From positions 2,587,915 to 2,651,914 of the forward strand of contig CM030940.1 in assembly GCA_018136815.1 (NCBI GenBank): a stretch of 64,000 nt of DNA. The letters are read 5' to 3'. The notes below the pieces were generated by a model, which saw only the letters and a program-made list of their open reading frames with translations, did no database searches and was not told the origin of the DNA. Position numbers and translations under genes: made by a program. Source of the DNA: Isochrysis galbana. Lineage: Eukaryota; Haptophyta; Isochrysidales; Isochrysidaceae. Position 1 is the first letter of the stretch, and each line of letters begins with the position of its first letter. Below, in pieces: positions 29,420 to 39,229 of the stretch.

Positions 29420-32099
29420 ATGGCTCCCCTGGCCCTCCACCCTGGCAACGCAGCCGCTGTCCTGGCGGCGGCGGCGCAGCCGAGAGAGTGCCCGATCTCC
29501 GCGGCGGACCTCCAGGTGCTGGTCGTCACCCCCCCCCCCCCCCCCCTCCCCCGCCGGCCGCTCCCTCGAGCCAGTTTCCTCCTTTCCCCAATTCTTGCTC
29601 TCTCACTCTCTCTTTCTCTCACTCTCTCGCCCCACCGCCGCCTCCTGCGCCGTACTCGTACCTCTCTCTAGCCACCGTTGGGCAAGCCTCGTCCGTCGCG
29701 CGTCTCTAAAGACCGCTGGCTGCTCACCCCCCCCCCTCTTCGACGCGTTCCCTCCCCCGGTCCGCCGCAGGTTGGGTCCAATCTCGACATCATGCTCGCC
29801 GCTCGTGCCTCCTCCACACGCGACCTCGTCATCGTGATTGCCGGCCCAACCACAGGATCGATCGCGGTCAAGATGGGGAAGCTCGCCTCGGCCATGGTTG
29901 CCAACATGCTCCTCAACCTCGAGCTCGTCGGCATCCGCAATACACTCGTGTTGACCACGAACCTACGCATTTCAAGGGCTGAAGCACAGACGATCCCGGA
30001 TGCGTCGGACGACAACACGTGCTTGCAGCTACTGTGGCCGCGCGGCATCTGCTGCGCGTTCTCGGGCATCGGGATGAACCTTGTGACATCACCGAACGCC
30101 CCAGGTCGTGCGTGGACGTTGCACGAAAGGCATCCGTACATGCTCTTTCTGCAGCGCTGGTGGTTGGCGGCCCAGGCCACGGCGCGCGGCTACAATGTGC
30201 TATCGCTGGATACGGATATGCACATTGCTAGCAACCCCCTCGGCCTTGTGCGATCGCCCTCCTACGCAAAATTCCAATTGGTGTTTCAGCTTGACTCCGG
30301 ATGGCCCGTTGAATCTGATGTGGAGGGAGAGCGCAGTACCGACGCAATTGGGCAGTACGAAGCTCTAGTTCCTTGCAAGGCCCGAGGGGCACCAGCCCTT
30401 TCAAAGTCACGTGAGGCGCCCAGGAGGGTGTCCAGGGGTCATGCCGCCCTCCTCGCATGCGGATGTGGCGTATTCCGCATGCCAATGCTGAACACTGGCT
30501 TCGTGTGGGTCCGTGGCGGTCTTCGCTCCCCGCAATGGCGAGTCTTCAATCTATCTGTTGACAGGATCCTTTCTAGGCTCAATGGCCCTACCGAGAGCAA
30601 CTCCAAGGGGGAGGTCCGAAGCCATATGGTGTGGGCACAAGTGAGAGGCCTACCGACTGAAGTGCTAGCTCATCTCAAAGTCACCCGGCCCGTCTGTGTG
30701 ACCTCTGCTTATGATACGCTCGCACATTGCTAACGTCCGCCCATGCGTGTGTCACACCTACTCAGGCCGTGGTGAACGAGGTAGTGAATGAGCTTGCACG
30801 CCGTCCACAAAATTGGCCGGGCTCTGAATGCCACATGCGAGATGTGGGCTGTGCTTTGAATCCCAATTCCAGACACGACCAAAGAGAACTGAAGCGGCTC
30901 TGGTGGCTATCGCGTCGGAATTCTTCAATATGGGTGGCCTCGCGCCCGCTCGCCCGTATGGGAAGGGGCAGGGATAATTCAAGCAATATGGAGCGCGTCT
31001 CGCATCGTGGCCACGCGCTTACCCCCTCCGTAGGATCCGGGCGCATTGCCTGGTCGACGGGTGCGCAGGCTGCGCTCACAGATGCCACCAGTCAAAAGGA
31101 CGCACGCCTAGATAACGTTTCTCTCCGGTCTGCATATGAAGTCTGGCCAAGCGTTGCCATGGGACGTGACGAGTGGCCTGAATTAAGAGATGGCGCAAGA
31201 TCAATGGGCACTACCAGGAATCCAGTCGGATGTAGGGCGAGACACAACTTGTACGAGGAGAATCTCATTGGCTGGACGGAGCTTCATGGCTTCGGTGCTC
31301 AGGGAGATGCATTGCTGGGTGTGATGCCACGTGAGGCCGTCGGCCGGATGTGCGGAGCTCGCCTCCGGCTGAATACAACCTTGCTCACTTTTGCCCAGCC
31401 AGCTCCATGCACCGAGCTTGGTGCCCACGTCCTCGGCCAGGAAGTGCTTCACATGCAATTTACCAATACCCATACTCGCAAGGCGATACTACAAGCGATG
31501 GGGTGGTGGTACGTTCAAGATACCAATGGGTCAAATGATGCTCCGGCGGCAGCTTCGAGAATCTCATGTGAGGCCCTCGCTAGCTCTGGAAGCCTCACTC
31601 CTGAAAATGTCCTTGCGAATGTGGTTGTCATCTCCTCCTCATCAATGGCCTCCAGCCTCATCTGCACTGTGCCTGAAACAAACGGACCATCCGTCGAGGC
31701 GATAGGTCCTAGCCCAGTAAGGCTTGGACATGTATGCCCTTGCTGTTGGCGCACCGAGGAGCTGCGTCGGGGACTCGAAAAGGCCCAAGTGGCACCTTCT
31801 TTGCTAAATACCCTAGCCAAGGCTAGCAAGTGGGCAAAATGTCGTATCTGGTGAGTGATGGATGGAAGCGGGTTGTGTTGTCAGCAGCGACTTGCGCTCG
31901 GAAGTAAAACGGCGTTGCTGGTGCTTGGCATGTGCGTGTAATATGGCATGTATCCATTGCGGTCGCAAGGTGCATCGTGTACCCCAAATGTCCATTGCAC
32001 CCGCGCAAGAAGCGCTATGACGACGACGAGCACCCGCCATATCCTCGCCGCGCCCCTGTGTTGCGCTCCCCGAGCGGTAGGGGCCATAAAAGTCAGTAG
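29420..32099 (+). CDS. DxD glycosyltransferase (nucleotide-diphospho-sugar transferase-like), multi-exon
   Basis: Model: exons 29420-29515, 29771-30640, 30766-31850 and 31970-32099; introns of 255, 125 and 119 bp, all GT-AG, with frames joining correctly (726 aa). Without the last intron it stops at TGA 31854 (684 aa). The split exon ends in G|GTGAGT, a strong donor. The N-terminal fold has VIVIAGPTTG, then GYNVLSLDTDMHI with a DTD metal/sugar-nucleotide site, then MLNTGFVWVRGG. This set matches the PF03407-type nucleotide-diphospho-sugar transferases (GT77-like), usually Golgi enzymes. The third exon continues with WPGSECHMRDVGC and HMQFTNTHTRKAILQAMGWWYV. No clear signal anchor is seen at the N-terminus. 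Substrate unknown. Intron 1 contains a C run of about 20. Confidence 0.7.
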
Positions 32100-32216
32100 G
32101 TACCACTGAGGTCGTTTGCCTTCATTTGGTACCCCTCGTTTCCAAATACGCGATGCGCCGGCACGAAAAAATCTTCTAGTATTTAAGCAAAGCCACCCAC
32201 CTCACAGTGCTCAACC

Positions 32217-32614
32217 ATGTCTATAAATGGAATGGCGGCTGATGATGTAGTACGAAAGCGATTGCAATCGATCATAAGAAAGATGGACGAGAACTTTAAA
32301 AATTCATCATACCTCTCTTTCCGCCATATGCCAATTCTAAATCTGCCATGCAGGTTATGGCGGAAGCATTGGACAGCATCAGTCCGCCGCCGCCGGTTGG
32401 GGTCAACCCGTCCAATCCAAAGTTTTCGACGTACACTGTCGAATGTCAGTTCTTATTCAGTTTATTAGATTTCAAGCACAATACGGACACTAAAGACAAC
32501 TTACACAGAATTTGCGAGATTGATAAATCATTCACACTGGTTTATATGAGACACACTCTCTTGAGCAAGAAATTCATTGTGAAAACAATCATCAATATGA
32601 GTCGTGATGCGTGA
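32217..32614 (+). pseudogene. AT-rich frameshifted hypothetical gene
   Basis: An ATG at 32217 opens MSINGMAADDVVRKRLQSII..KMDENFKNSSYLSFRHMPIL. The reading then continues best in the +2 frame (VMAEALDSISPPPPVGVNPS ... YTVECQFLFSLLDFKHNTDT ... HTLLSKKFIVKTIINM) to TGA 32614. Either one frameshift near 32320-32345 or a missed short intron (an AG precedes GTTATGGCGG) separates the parts. The region is clearly more AT-rich than its neighbours. A TATTTAAG box at about 32178 lies 39 bp before the ATG. I do not recognise the protein; recent foreign origin is possible. Confidence 0.4.
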
Positions 32615-33149
32615 TGATCTGCTTCGTACAATGAAACTTATGTCAATTCGGAATTAACTCCCCACCTCCAAGAATTGTTAGAAGGTGTCGATTCGGGTTC
32701 AGCTTCCCAAGTAAAGATTGAAAACAAAAGGCCGCTTATCGTTTCGGGTTCAGCTCCCGTAAAGATTGAACCCACAAGGCCCAGCAACATCAAATACAAA
32801 AAAGCTCGGTCCTAGGACACCGGGCCGAGCTCACCATGAGGGCGCTCCTGCCGAGCGAGTCCGAAGGTCATTATGATCTTGATCTTAGAGAAATCCATCT
32901 CAAATTCGTTCGTCTTCTTGTTCCTCCCCTTCTTGGGTTCTTGGGGATTTGCCTGTGTGGGTTTGCGGGACGGGAGGCATTGGGTCAGCCTCGTGGGTGC
33001 TTGGCGGGGCATTGCGCTTGAGGTTCGTCCAAGGGTGGGGTTCCCGAAGGTTCCTCCTCTCTTGCGTTGTGGCAGGGCCTCTAGCCTTTTTTGTGTTCAT
33101 GTTGTTGGCTGGGCTGGTGACTGTGGGGCCGCCAGCAGCAATGCGTGCT

Positions 33150-33409
33150 AGACGAGACCCAACCACCGAATCACGGCCGAGAGGAAGTGACACAAGAGAG
33201 AAAAAAGACCAAAAGGCCTGCCCGGACCCCACACTCCAAACCAGACCTCAGGTAGTGCACCAAGGTCGGACCCTGGAAACCGAAGAAAAAGGAAAGAAGG
33301 GGGGCAGGGGAGGAGGTGGAGGGAGGGAAGATAAGGGCGATGGAAATAGAGGTGGCGAGTCCTGTAGACGGTAGGTGTGTAGCCCAGAATCTTCAGATGT
33401 TTTTTTTTT
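33150..33409 (+). repeat. Retroelement 3' end, type 2 (CCCAGAATCTTCAGATG-T)
   Basis: Blocks AGGTAGTGCACCAAGG, CCGAAGAAAAAGGAAAGAAGG, GATAAGGGCGATGG and finally GTAGGTGTGTAGCCCAGAAT, CTTCAGATG and ten T (33400-33409). Other copies end at 50269 and 61004 (plus) and 36093 (minus). It is inserted beside, or in, the minus-strand MERA unit ending at 33607. Confidence 0.65.
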
Positions 33410-33607
33410 GTGGTGCGTGCAGTCTGTCTGGCTCCGGGGCCTCGGCTCGGGCCGTGGCTCGCGGGTACCTGGGCTGGCGTGGCCCTGGCTGGGGGTCGCT
33501 GTGGCTGCAGGGAGTCGGTCATCACTTGGTCGGCCAGCGCGGTGGGGTGGGCGGAGAGAGAAGAGGGGAGCGTGGCGCGCTCCATGACCCTATCGTTTTA
33601 ACGATAG
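33410..33607 (-). mobile_element. Retroelement 5'-end unit: perfect hairpin plus MERA leader
   Basis: Hairpin CTATCGTTTTAACGATAG at 33590-33607 (8-bp arms, 2-nt loop). Four nucleotides later on the minus strand ATGGAGCGCGCCACG at 33585 opens MERATLPSSLSAHPTALADQ and VMTDSLQPQRP. The frame runs on into the inverted type-2 3' end (T-run 33400-33409). The motif VxM-x(4-6)-P(K/Q)RP is shared with the 39.2-kb unit (EVLMETPMSPKRP) and resembles the 14.4-kb unit (DVDMTAPPSPPK). Confidence 0.6.
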
Positions 33608-33617
33608 TTGACAAAGA

Positions 33618-33634
33618 AGGAGTAGACCAATGAA
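33618..33634. repeat. Target-site duplication, left copy
   Basis: AGGAGTAGACCAATGAA, identical to 34295-34311; flanks the truncated LINE 33635-34294. Confidence 0.93.
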
Positions 33635-34294
33635 AAAAAAACTTCTTAATATTCACGCCGCGCGCGCGACCCCGCTAACCGCCTCTGCAGCCTCGCCCGC
33701 TTCCCTTGTCCCCCCTCCACCTGCCTTGCGGCACGTCCCCTCGTGCTCTACCTAGGGGCTGGGTGTTGGAGTCTCCAGTGGCAGGCGGTGTGTACCGGTC
33801 CCCGATGGCTTAACTTCCTCCTTCCTCGTATGCCATCGGGCTACCGGCCTTTGCGTGTGTCCTCTTTGTGTAAGGTGTCAGGCGTCCGTGAGTCGGTCTG
33901 TCCGTGAGTATCCGTCCGGTAGCCAATGGGGGGCGGCTCGCGGCGGGGGTGCTCGCGTTCAGGCTAATCGTTCCGCCATATTGAGCGCTTATGCTATTAG
34001 AGCTAGGTTCGAATTCATGATCAGAGCTCCTTTGTCGTTCGTTATAAAGATAGGTGTGCTGAGTTCTCGGGGGGGCTTGATCTTTGGCTTCCTACCTTGG
34101 GAGGCCTTGTTCGTACGTGCGTTCGAGTTCCCGTCCTGGGGTTCGAGGCCCCTGACTAGGATCGTGAACCTGCTCAGGGTTCTCTCGATGACCGGCACGT
34201 GATGGAAGGCGTATTGATCGAATTCCACTTTGTAGAAGTCTCCTATTATGTACCTCCATGCTATGAGGTAAAGGGCTTTGAGGCTATCGGGCGT
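33635..34294 (-). mobile_element. 5'-truncated LINE insertion with 17-bp TSD
   Basis: On the minus strand it begins in the LINE C-terminal coding region (DSLKALYLIAWRYIIGDFYK.., then YAFHHVPVIERTLSRFTILV, then QGRKPKIKPPRELSTPIF). It passes through the 3' UTR and ends GTGAATATTAAGAAG plus a T-run (A-run on plus at 33633-33640). It is flanked by exact 17-bp repeats. It landed about ten bases upstream of the hairpin of the MERA unit at 33590-33607. The protein relic resembles the intact LINE closely, so the insertion is fairly recent. Confidence 0.9.
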
Positions 34295-34311
34295 AGGAGT
34301 AGACCAATGAA
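34295..34311. repeat. Target-site duplication, right copy
   Basis: AGGAGTAGACCAATGAA, identical to 33618-33634. Confidence 0.93.
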
Positions 34312-35140
34312 TTGACGAGCGATGTGAAGCCTCAGTGTCTCAATGTTTAATTGTCGAGCGCCGAACCATCGAGACAAGCCCTGAAAACAAAACCCTTTCG
34401 CACTCTTGAGCATCGAATCCGCCTTGAGTATAGAGATACTCTGGATTCGACACCCCCCGACTCAAATCGAGCGCCCACGCGAGTCAGAGGGTGATCAAGC
34501 CCACAACAAGCACGAAAAGACGCGACGAACAGAGACAAGACAAGACACCAAGCTCAAGCTCACAATGATGTACTCACAGGCGTCCCCATGAGATACAAAC
34601 AAGGAAAACTCGAGTTGACAATACGAACAAGCAAACGAAGGGGAATCCGAATCCGAATCTGTGTGTCTTGTGTGTCAGTAGCAACAAGGGGGTCTGTTCA
34701 GCTGTAGGTGTTGGCGCGTACGTACCTTACACGAATATTCATGCCTACAGCCTTCAGATGGGCAGGAATACAATGACCGTTTTACAACAGTTTCTCTTGT
34801 GAGTTTCTTGACGGGTTTAGGTTTTGGGTGTTCACTTCAAGGCTTCAAGTTGGCATTCTTTAACCCTATGGGGCGAGCGCGCAATGGTGGAAAGGATGGC
34901 TGGTAGCCGCTACCCCTCTGAACGGCAAAGATGAGAGGCAAACCTACTTTTATATACCAAAATTGGCGGGGGGTGGGTAAAAAAAAAAGGCCATCACACT
35001 CTCAATGCTTGTGCTTGGCTGCCGGCCAATAGCAACAAAACTAGACTGCCCCTATTCAACCCTCCTTCATAGAACGGGATCAAAATAGGGTAGAAACAAC
35101 GGAGACTCCAGGAGCAAGTGCAAAAGTGCGCTTCCAGCTC
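34312..35140. other. Intergenic, nothing recognised
   Basis: About 800 bp of unique-looking sequence with an A run (about 34980-34988). No gene or repeat that I can support. Confidence 0.5.
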
Positions 35141-35144
35141 AAAG

Positions 35145-35918
35145 CTATGAGTCTGTGCTCAAGAGCCTGCTAATATATTGCTCTTGAGCCAAGGCAAGTT
35201 CACAATCGGCAGGATCCGCTGCACCGTTGTTGGCTCGTGGTGCTTCCTCTGAAGGATGCGTCACGCTGACTGCCGCTGCGTCGTCAGCCATCGCCACGTC
35301 GTCAATTGTACGCCTATGTGGGCTATGCGAGTCTGCGCTGTTAGCAGTACTTGGCCGAATATTTCCGTGAAATGTTGTGCTTCCGCAGGGCTGAGCTTCC
35401 AACATGCAAGTCTGGGAAGATTTCTTTGTGGCTATTTGAGCACGTACGAACGATTCTTGCTGTAGCTGCAAGTTAATTTCCTCGAGTCGGATGCGCTGTG
35501 CCCGAATGTTGCTTTGTGCCACAGCCAATTCGCGATCGCGCTTTGTCAGAAGGGCCCGCAATCGTGAAAGCTCCGTCTTCTTGGTGTCTCTGTCTGCGGA
35601 GACTTGCTTCAGCGACGCGGAAAGAGCCGCCTCTCGCCGCTGTCCCTCTTGAATGGCTCGGCGGAGACTCCGGTCGGCATCAGCCCGGCATTGACTCAAG
35701 TTCTCCTTGAGCACCCGCACCTCGTTTATCAGATCCGTTTCGCGCTGCCTGACCGCCTCAAGGTCCTGCTTGAGCATGCTTATCTGTGCAGATTGCCCTG
35801 CTGCGTGGGACCGGCAGTTCTCGAGGTGAGAGTGAGCATTGGCCAGGAGCGTAGCATTGAAGCTCTGCTTTCGCTCCCGGATGTCGGAAGCTTGGCGCAG
35901 GAGAACAGCGAGTGTCAT
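35145..35918 (-). CDS. Coiled-coil protein (257 aa), function unknown
   Basis: ATG at 35918 to the stop at 35145, no intron. Residues about 25-165 form a long heptad-rich coiled coil (SAQISMLKQDLEAVRQRETD, LINEVRVLKENLSQCRADAD, LSRLRALLTKRDRELAVAQS, RLEEINLQLQQES). The C-terminal 90 residues are Ser/Ala/Asp-rich and probably disordered. No signal peptide or membrane segment. A cytoskeletal or scaffold role would be typical for such proteins, but nothing specific can be claimed. Confidence 0.7.
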   Translation of the reverse strand: MTLAVLLRQASDIRERKQSFNATLLANAHSHLENCRSHAAGQSAQISMLKQDLEAVRQRETDLINEVRVLKENLSQCRADADRSLRRAIQEGQRREAALSASLKQVSADRDTKKTELSRLRALLTKRDRELAVAQSNIRAQRIRLEEINLQLQQESFVRAQIATKKSSQTCMLEAQPCGSTTFHGNIRPSTANSADSHSPHRRTIDDVAMADDAAAVSVTHPSEEAPRANNGAADPADCELALAQEQYISRLLSTDS

Positions 35919-36092
35919 AGCCCGAGGCCGTCTGGCGAGCGGCTGGTTGTCGTTAGGTTGGTTGGCGGGAGGCAGTACATTTCAAAAGAGTAAAGTTTTT
36001 CTGGCATAGGTGAAATCTGGAGCCTCATGGACATGCCCTATTTCTTCAGGTGAAAATACAAATTGACCCTTCGACAACTCTAGTAGATACTG

Positions 36093-36250
36093 AAAAAAAC
36101 TGAAGATTCTGGGTTTACACCTGTTGTCGGCACAGTATCTACTACCGTCCTGTTCCCATCGCCCTTCATATCCCCTCCTCTTTTACTCGTTCCCATCCCC
36201 CTTTCATTCCTTTGTCTTCGGTTTTAGGGGTATGGCTGAGGCGCTGAGGC
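36093..36250 (-). repeat. Retroelement 3' end, type 2, minus-strand copy
   Basis: On the minus strand: CCTAAAACCGAAGACAAAGG ... GGGAACGAG ... AAGGGCGATGGGAACAG ... CAGGTGTAAACCCAGAATC, TTCAGTTTTTTT. It has the same block order as 33150-33409 and 60850-61004. The 5' part was not delimited. Confidence 0.6.
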
Positions 36251-36630
36251 CCATGCCCCCGGTGCGTTACCTTAGGCTTCGTTCGGATGGGGGATGGCAG
36301 ATTCAGGGCTGGCCTTCTCGTTGTCAGCAGGTGGTCTCGCTTGGGTAGCTGGGAGTCTCATAATGGACGTGCGCTTCCGAGGGCAACTGTCTGTCGTGGT
36401 TATGGCTCATAATTCGGTCCGAGTCGGATTTAGTCCTCGCCGTTCTTCGCGTCGATGTCGATGTCGATATCGATATATCGATATGTCAGAGCAAGGCTGA
36501 TCTCACTTTATTGGAGATCGCCTGCGAGGGCGCGCCGGCAGCTAGCGCGGAACGCGGCTGTTGCGGGGAGCTCCTGGAGCTTTCCGCGGGACCCATGTTG
36601 TCTCGTTGTCTCAGATATCACCAAAGCAAG

Positions 36631-37645
36631 TAGGGGTAGGCCAAAATATCCGGATATGTGAATTGGATATTTGGGTGGGTTTTTGCCCAACTGGATATTT
36701 TTGGATATTCTTGGATATCTGCTGGATATTTGGGTGGCTCAAGCGGGAAAGGCGCGTGCTCCATGAGCCATGAGCGGGCAACGGTGGGGGGTGGGGGGAG
36801 GGGGGGAGGGCACCCAACATATACAGTAACAACGTGTTAACGTGTTACTATAGTATTTGCTGCAAAGCTGAGGATTGGAAAGCACGAGGCGCGAGGCGCG
36901 AGTCATGCAAGGTGAGCCGGATGAGGAGCGCCCAGGCCCTGCTCTTGCCTGCGCGCACGCCCTCTTCTTCTCAGCCGCCGCGCCCGCCTTTCCCTTGTTT
37001 GTGTGTAGGAGTGGGAACGGCACTGCGCGACGCTGCACGACGCTCTTCGTTGCGCCGGCGTCGCCGATGTGCAGTCTTTCACCAAAGATGTGCTATCATG
37101 GTGGGCATCGCACCACACCAAGTTTCCAACTTGGGCGATTGCTGCACGGATTGCCCTTTGTCTCAGCCCCAACTCTGCCGCGTCTGAGCGTGTGTTCGGT
37201 TTGCTGCAATGCATGTTTGGTGCAGATCGTGCTAATTCGTTGGCTGATCAGGTGGAGGCGCCGGTGAGCCGGTGATGTTGCGATACAATCGCAATAAGCG
37301 CAAGGGCGCGTGTGCGTAAGAAGTATGTATGTCGTATGTCGTATGGTGATTGTGAGCCTGCCACGCACTATACTAACTGAATGCATGTGACATACGACAC
37401 ACATCATTCATAGATAGAGCGATGTGTGGGGCCACAAAGTATATACCCCCCATACCCCATCCATACCTCCATACCCCCTCCCCATCACGCCGCCGAGCTT
37501 GCTTGTGGGTCTCGGCGATCGGCGAATATCCAATCGATATCCATTGGATATTTTGCTGGATATTTGGGAGAGTAGACCGGATATAAACTGGATATCCCAA
37601 ATAGATATTTGGGTAGATTTTACTGGATATTTTGGCCTACCCCTA
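36631..37645 (+). mobile_element. Non-autonomous hAT transposon (about 1 kb) with 21-bp perfect TIRs
   Basis: Ends are perfect inverted repeats of 21 bp beginning TAGGGGTAGGCCAAAATATC (36631-36651 and 37625-37645). Both ends carry many subterminal GGATAT motifs (about six on the left, nine on the right), the arrangement used by hAT transposases for binding. The 8-bp sequence ATCACCAA lies directly at the right end (37646-37653) and six bases outside the left end (36617-36624), an imperfect target duplication. The interior keeps only a fragment of the hAT dimerisation domain (37069-37275). Confidence 0.85.
37069..37275 (+). pseudogene. hAT transposase C-terminal (dimerisation domain) fragment
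   Basis: The frame reads FTKDVLSWWASHHTKFPTWA, ARIALCLSPNSAASERVFGL, LQCMFGADRANSLADQV, the typical hATC pattern (W..FP.....A...L.IP.SSA.SER.FS......R..L), and then stops. The catalytic core is absent. It explains the surrounding TIR element as a deletion derivative of a larger hAT unrelated to the one at 45.9 kb. Confidence 0.75.
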
Positions 37646-37824
37646 ATCACCAAGGCCGCGCTCAAAGCAACCCCTAGTTGGGCTGTCAGTACTGATATCA
37701 GTACTGATGCATTAGTATCAGCTCCTCTCATTGCGCCGAACCGCCGAACCCATGCTGCTCCATGCGTACTCACAAGGCCACTCAGGGAAGGAAACCCAAA
37801 CTTAAGAAACCGCTAGAACTCAGC

Positions 37825-37844
37825 ACCCCCGTATTCATCGAAAA
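37825..37844. repeat. Target-site duplication, left copy (20 bp)
   Basis: ACCCCCGTATTCATCGAAAA, identical to 38579-38598; the last four A overlap the A-run. Confidence 0.95.
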
Positions 37845-38578
37845 AAAAACCTTTTAATATTCTCGCCTCACTCGTGGCACTGGAAGACGCTCACGAAGCC
37901 ACGCCCTTTCTCTTCCCACTCCCTCACTTCCTGCCTTGCGGCAACTCCCCTCGTGCTCTACTTAGGGGCCCGGGTCGTGCGGGGGGTTCGAGCTAAGCGG
38001 GGTGCACCTGTCCCCAACAGTAAGTTCTCTCCTTCCTCCTGTTCTGTTGAGTGACCTGTCTATACAGAAGGTATCCAGGGTATCGTCGTACTGATGCGCA
38101 CGGGCGTTCACTCAGTGTGTCCGTAGTTATGATCGGCCGCCCATCCGAAATATCGGTCAGAGCGGGGTGACGCGTCGCATCATGCGAGTCTCTCGGCTAA
38201 ACCGAGAGCTTTCGCTACGAGGCCGAATTCCTTGCTGAGTTGTAGCCTGCCTTTCTTGTCTTCGATAAATATGGGGGTGCTGAGTTCCGTCGTTTTTTTG
38301 ATCTTTGGTTTTCTTCCCTGAGCGGCCTTATATGTTCGCATGGAGTTGTGGGGATCCGGCAAGGTACTGCCTCGAACTAGGGTGGCAAACCTCGTTAGCG
38401 TGGATTCAAGGACTGGTATGCAGTGGAAATTGTGCGCCTCGTAGTCTACTCTATAGAAGTCTTTTATAATGTATTTCCATGCAATTATATAGAGCGCTTT
38501 TAGGCTGTCGGGGGTGGTCGTACCGGGGTATGCGAAGAGTCTGTCTTTCGCTATCTGTGCACGCGATCTCTTAGGAGG
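37845..38578 (-). mobile_element. 5'-truncated LINE nested in another LINE, 20-bp TSD
   Basis: On the minus strand it starts inside the coding region (AKDRLFAYPGTTTPDSLKAL, YIIAWKYIIKDFYRVDYEAH), continues to an intact C-terminus (LQLSKEFGLVAKALGLAERL) with stop at 38180, and then the 3' UTR, ending GAGAATATTAAAAGG and a T-run. It is flanked by the 20-bp duplication of host LINE sequence. This gives the order of events: the plus-strand LINE was present first. Confidence 0.93.
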
Positions 38579-38598
38579 ACCCCCGTATTCATCGAAAA
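38579..38598. repeat. Target-site duplication, right copy (20 bp)
   Basis: ACCCCCGTATTCATCGAAAA, identical to 37825-37844. The bases before it differ (GAGG versus CAGC), marking the boundary. Confidence 0.95.
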
Positions 38599-39022
38599 TG
38601 AAAAAAGTAAACTACAACTAAGTGAAAACTTTAGCATCGCTCGTGGCGAACGCACTTGGTCTTGCCAAAAGACTTGCATAACACGACGAGACGCTCCGCT
38701 CAAACTGATCGTTCGGACACGCCACCACCATTGTCACCGTCACAACACGATAAATACCGCAGCACGAAACAGCGACGAAACTTCAATCTTGTGATAAACA
38801 GGTCACTCAGCAGCACATGAGGAAGGCGGGAACAGAACAGGCCGCTGAGGACAGGTGCACCCCGCTCTGCTCGGACCCCCACATGACCCGAGCCCCTAAG
38901 TAGAGCGCACGAGGGGAGTTGCCGCAAGGCGGGGAGTGAGGGTGAGGAAAGAGAAGGGGCGTGGCTAAGAGAACATGGCCCAGTGCCACGTGTGAGGCGA
39001 GAATATTAAAAGCTATTTTTTT

Positions 39023-39215
39023 CCCGCCCGCTGTTCGTGGTGATGCAGGGGTGTGACGTGGTGGCTCTTGTGCCCACCTGGCTAGGGGGTCATCCTGGCG
39101 CGGTCGCTTCGGCGACATCGGCGTCTCCATCAGTACTTCGTCCAGCGCGGCGAGGGCCGCGGCAGCGGGGGAGGGAGGCGGCGCGCGCTCCATGACCCTA
39201 TCAGTTTACTGATAG
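39023..39215 (-). mobile_element. Retroelement 5'-end unit: perfect hairpin plus MERAP leader
   Basis: Hairpin CTATCAGTTTACTGATAG at 39198-39215 (8-bp arms, TT loop). Four bases on (minus strand) ATGGAGCGCGCGCC at 39193 opens MERAPPPSPAAAALAALDEV and LMETPMSPKRPRQ. About 170 bp later it meets, head-on, the T-run of the plus-strand LINE (39016-39022). Arms differ from the 33.6-kb unit at three positions on each side, with pairing kept. Confidence 0.6.
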
Positions 39216-39229
39216 TTGGTGTGGTGGGG

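Larger units (their letters stand above)
37755..39022 (+). mobile_element. LINE 3' fragment split by a nested LINE
   Basis: Plus-strand LINE C-terminus starting near 37755 (MRTHKATQGRKPKLKKPLEL, STPVFIE) is interrupted at 37844 by the minus-strand LINE 37845-38578. It resumes at 38579 (TPVFIENEK.., then ..QLSENFS with a frameshift). The 3' UTR ends GAGGCGAGAATATTAAAAGC and a T-run (39016-39022). Confidence 0.85.

Noticed and set aside
36124-36348. Small protein starting MAEALRPMPPV
   Set aside because: It lies antisense in a retroelement 3' end copy and has no other support.
37755-39215. Twin-priming inversion as explanation for the inverted MERA unit after the T-run
   Set aside because: Twin priming inverts the 5' part upstream of the 3' part, whereas here the inverted unit lies beyond the tail.
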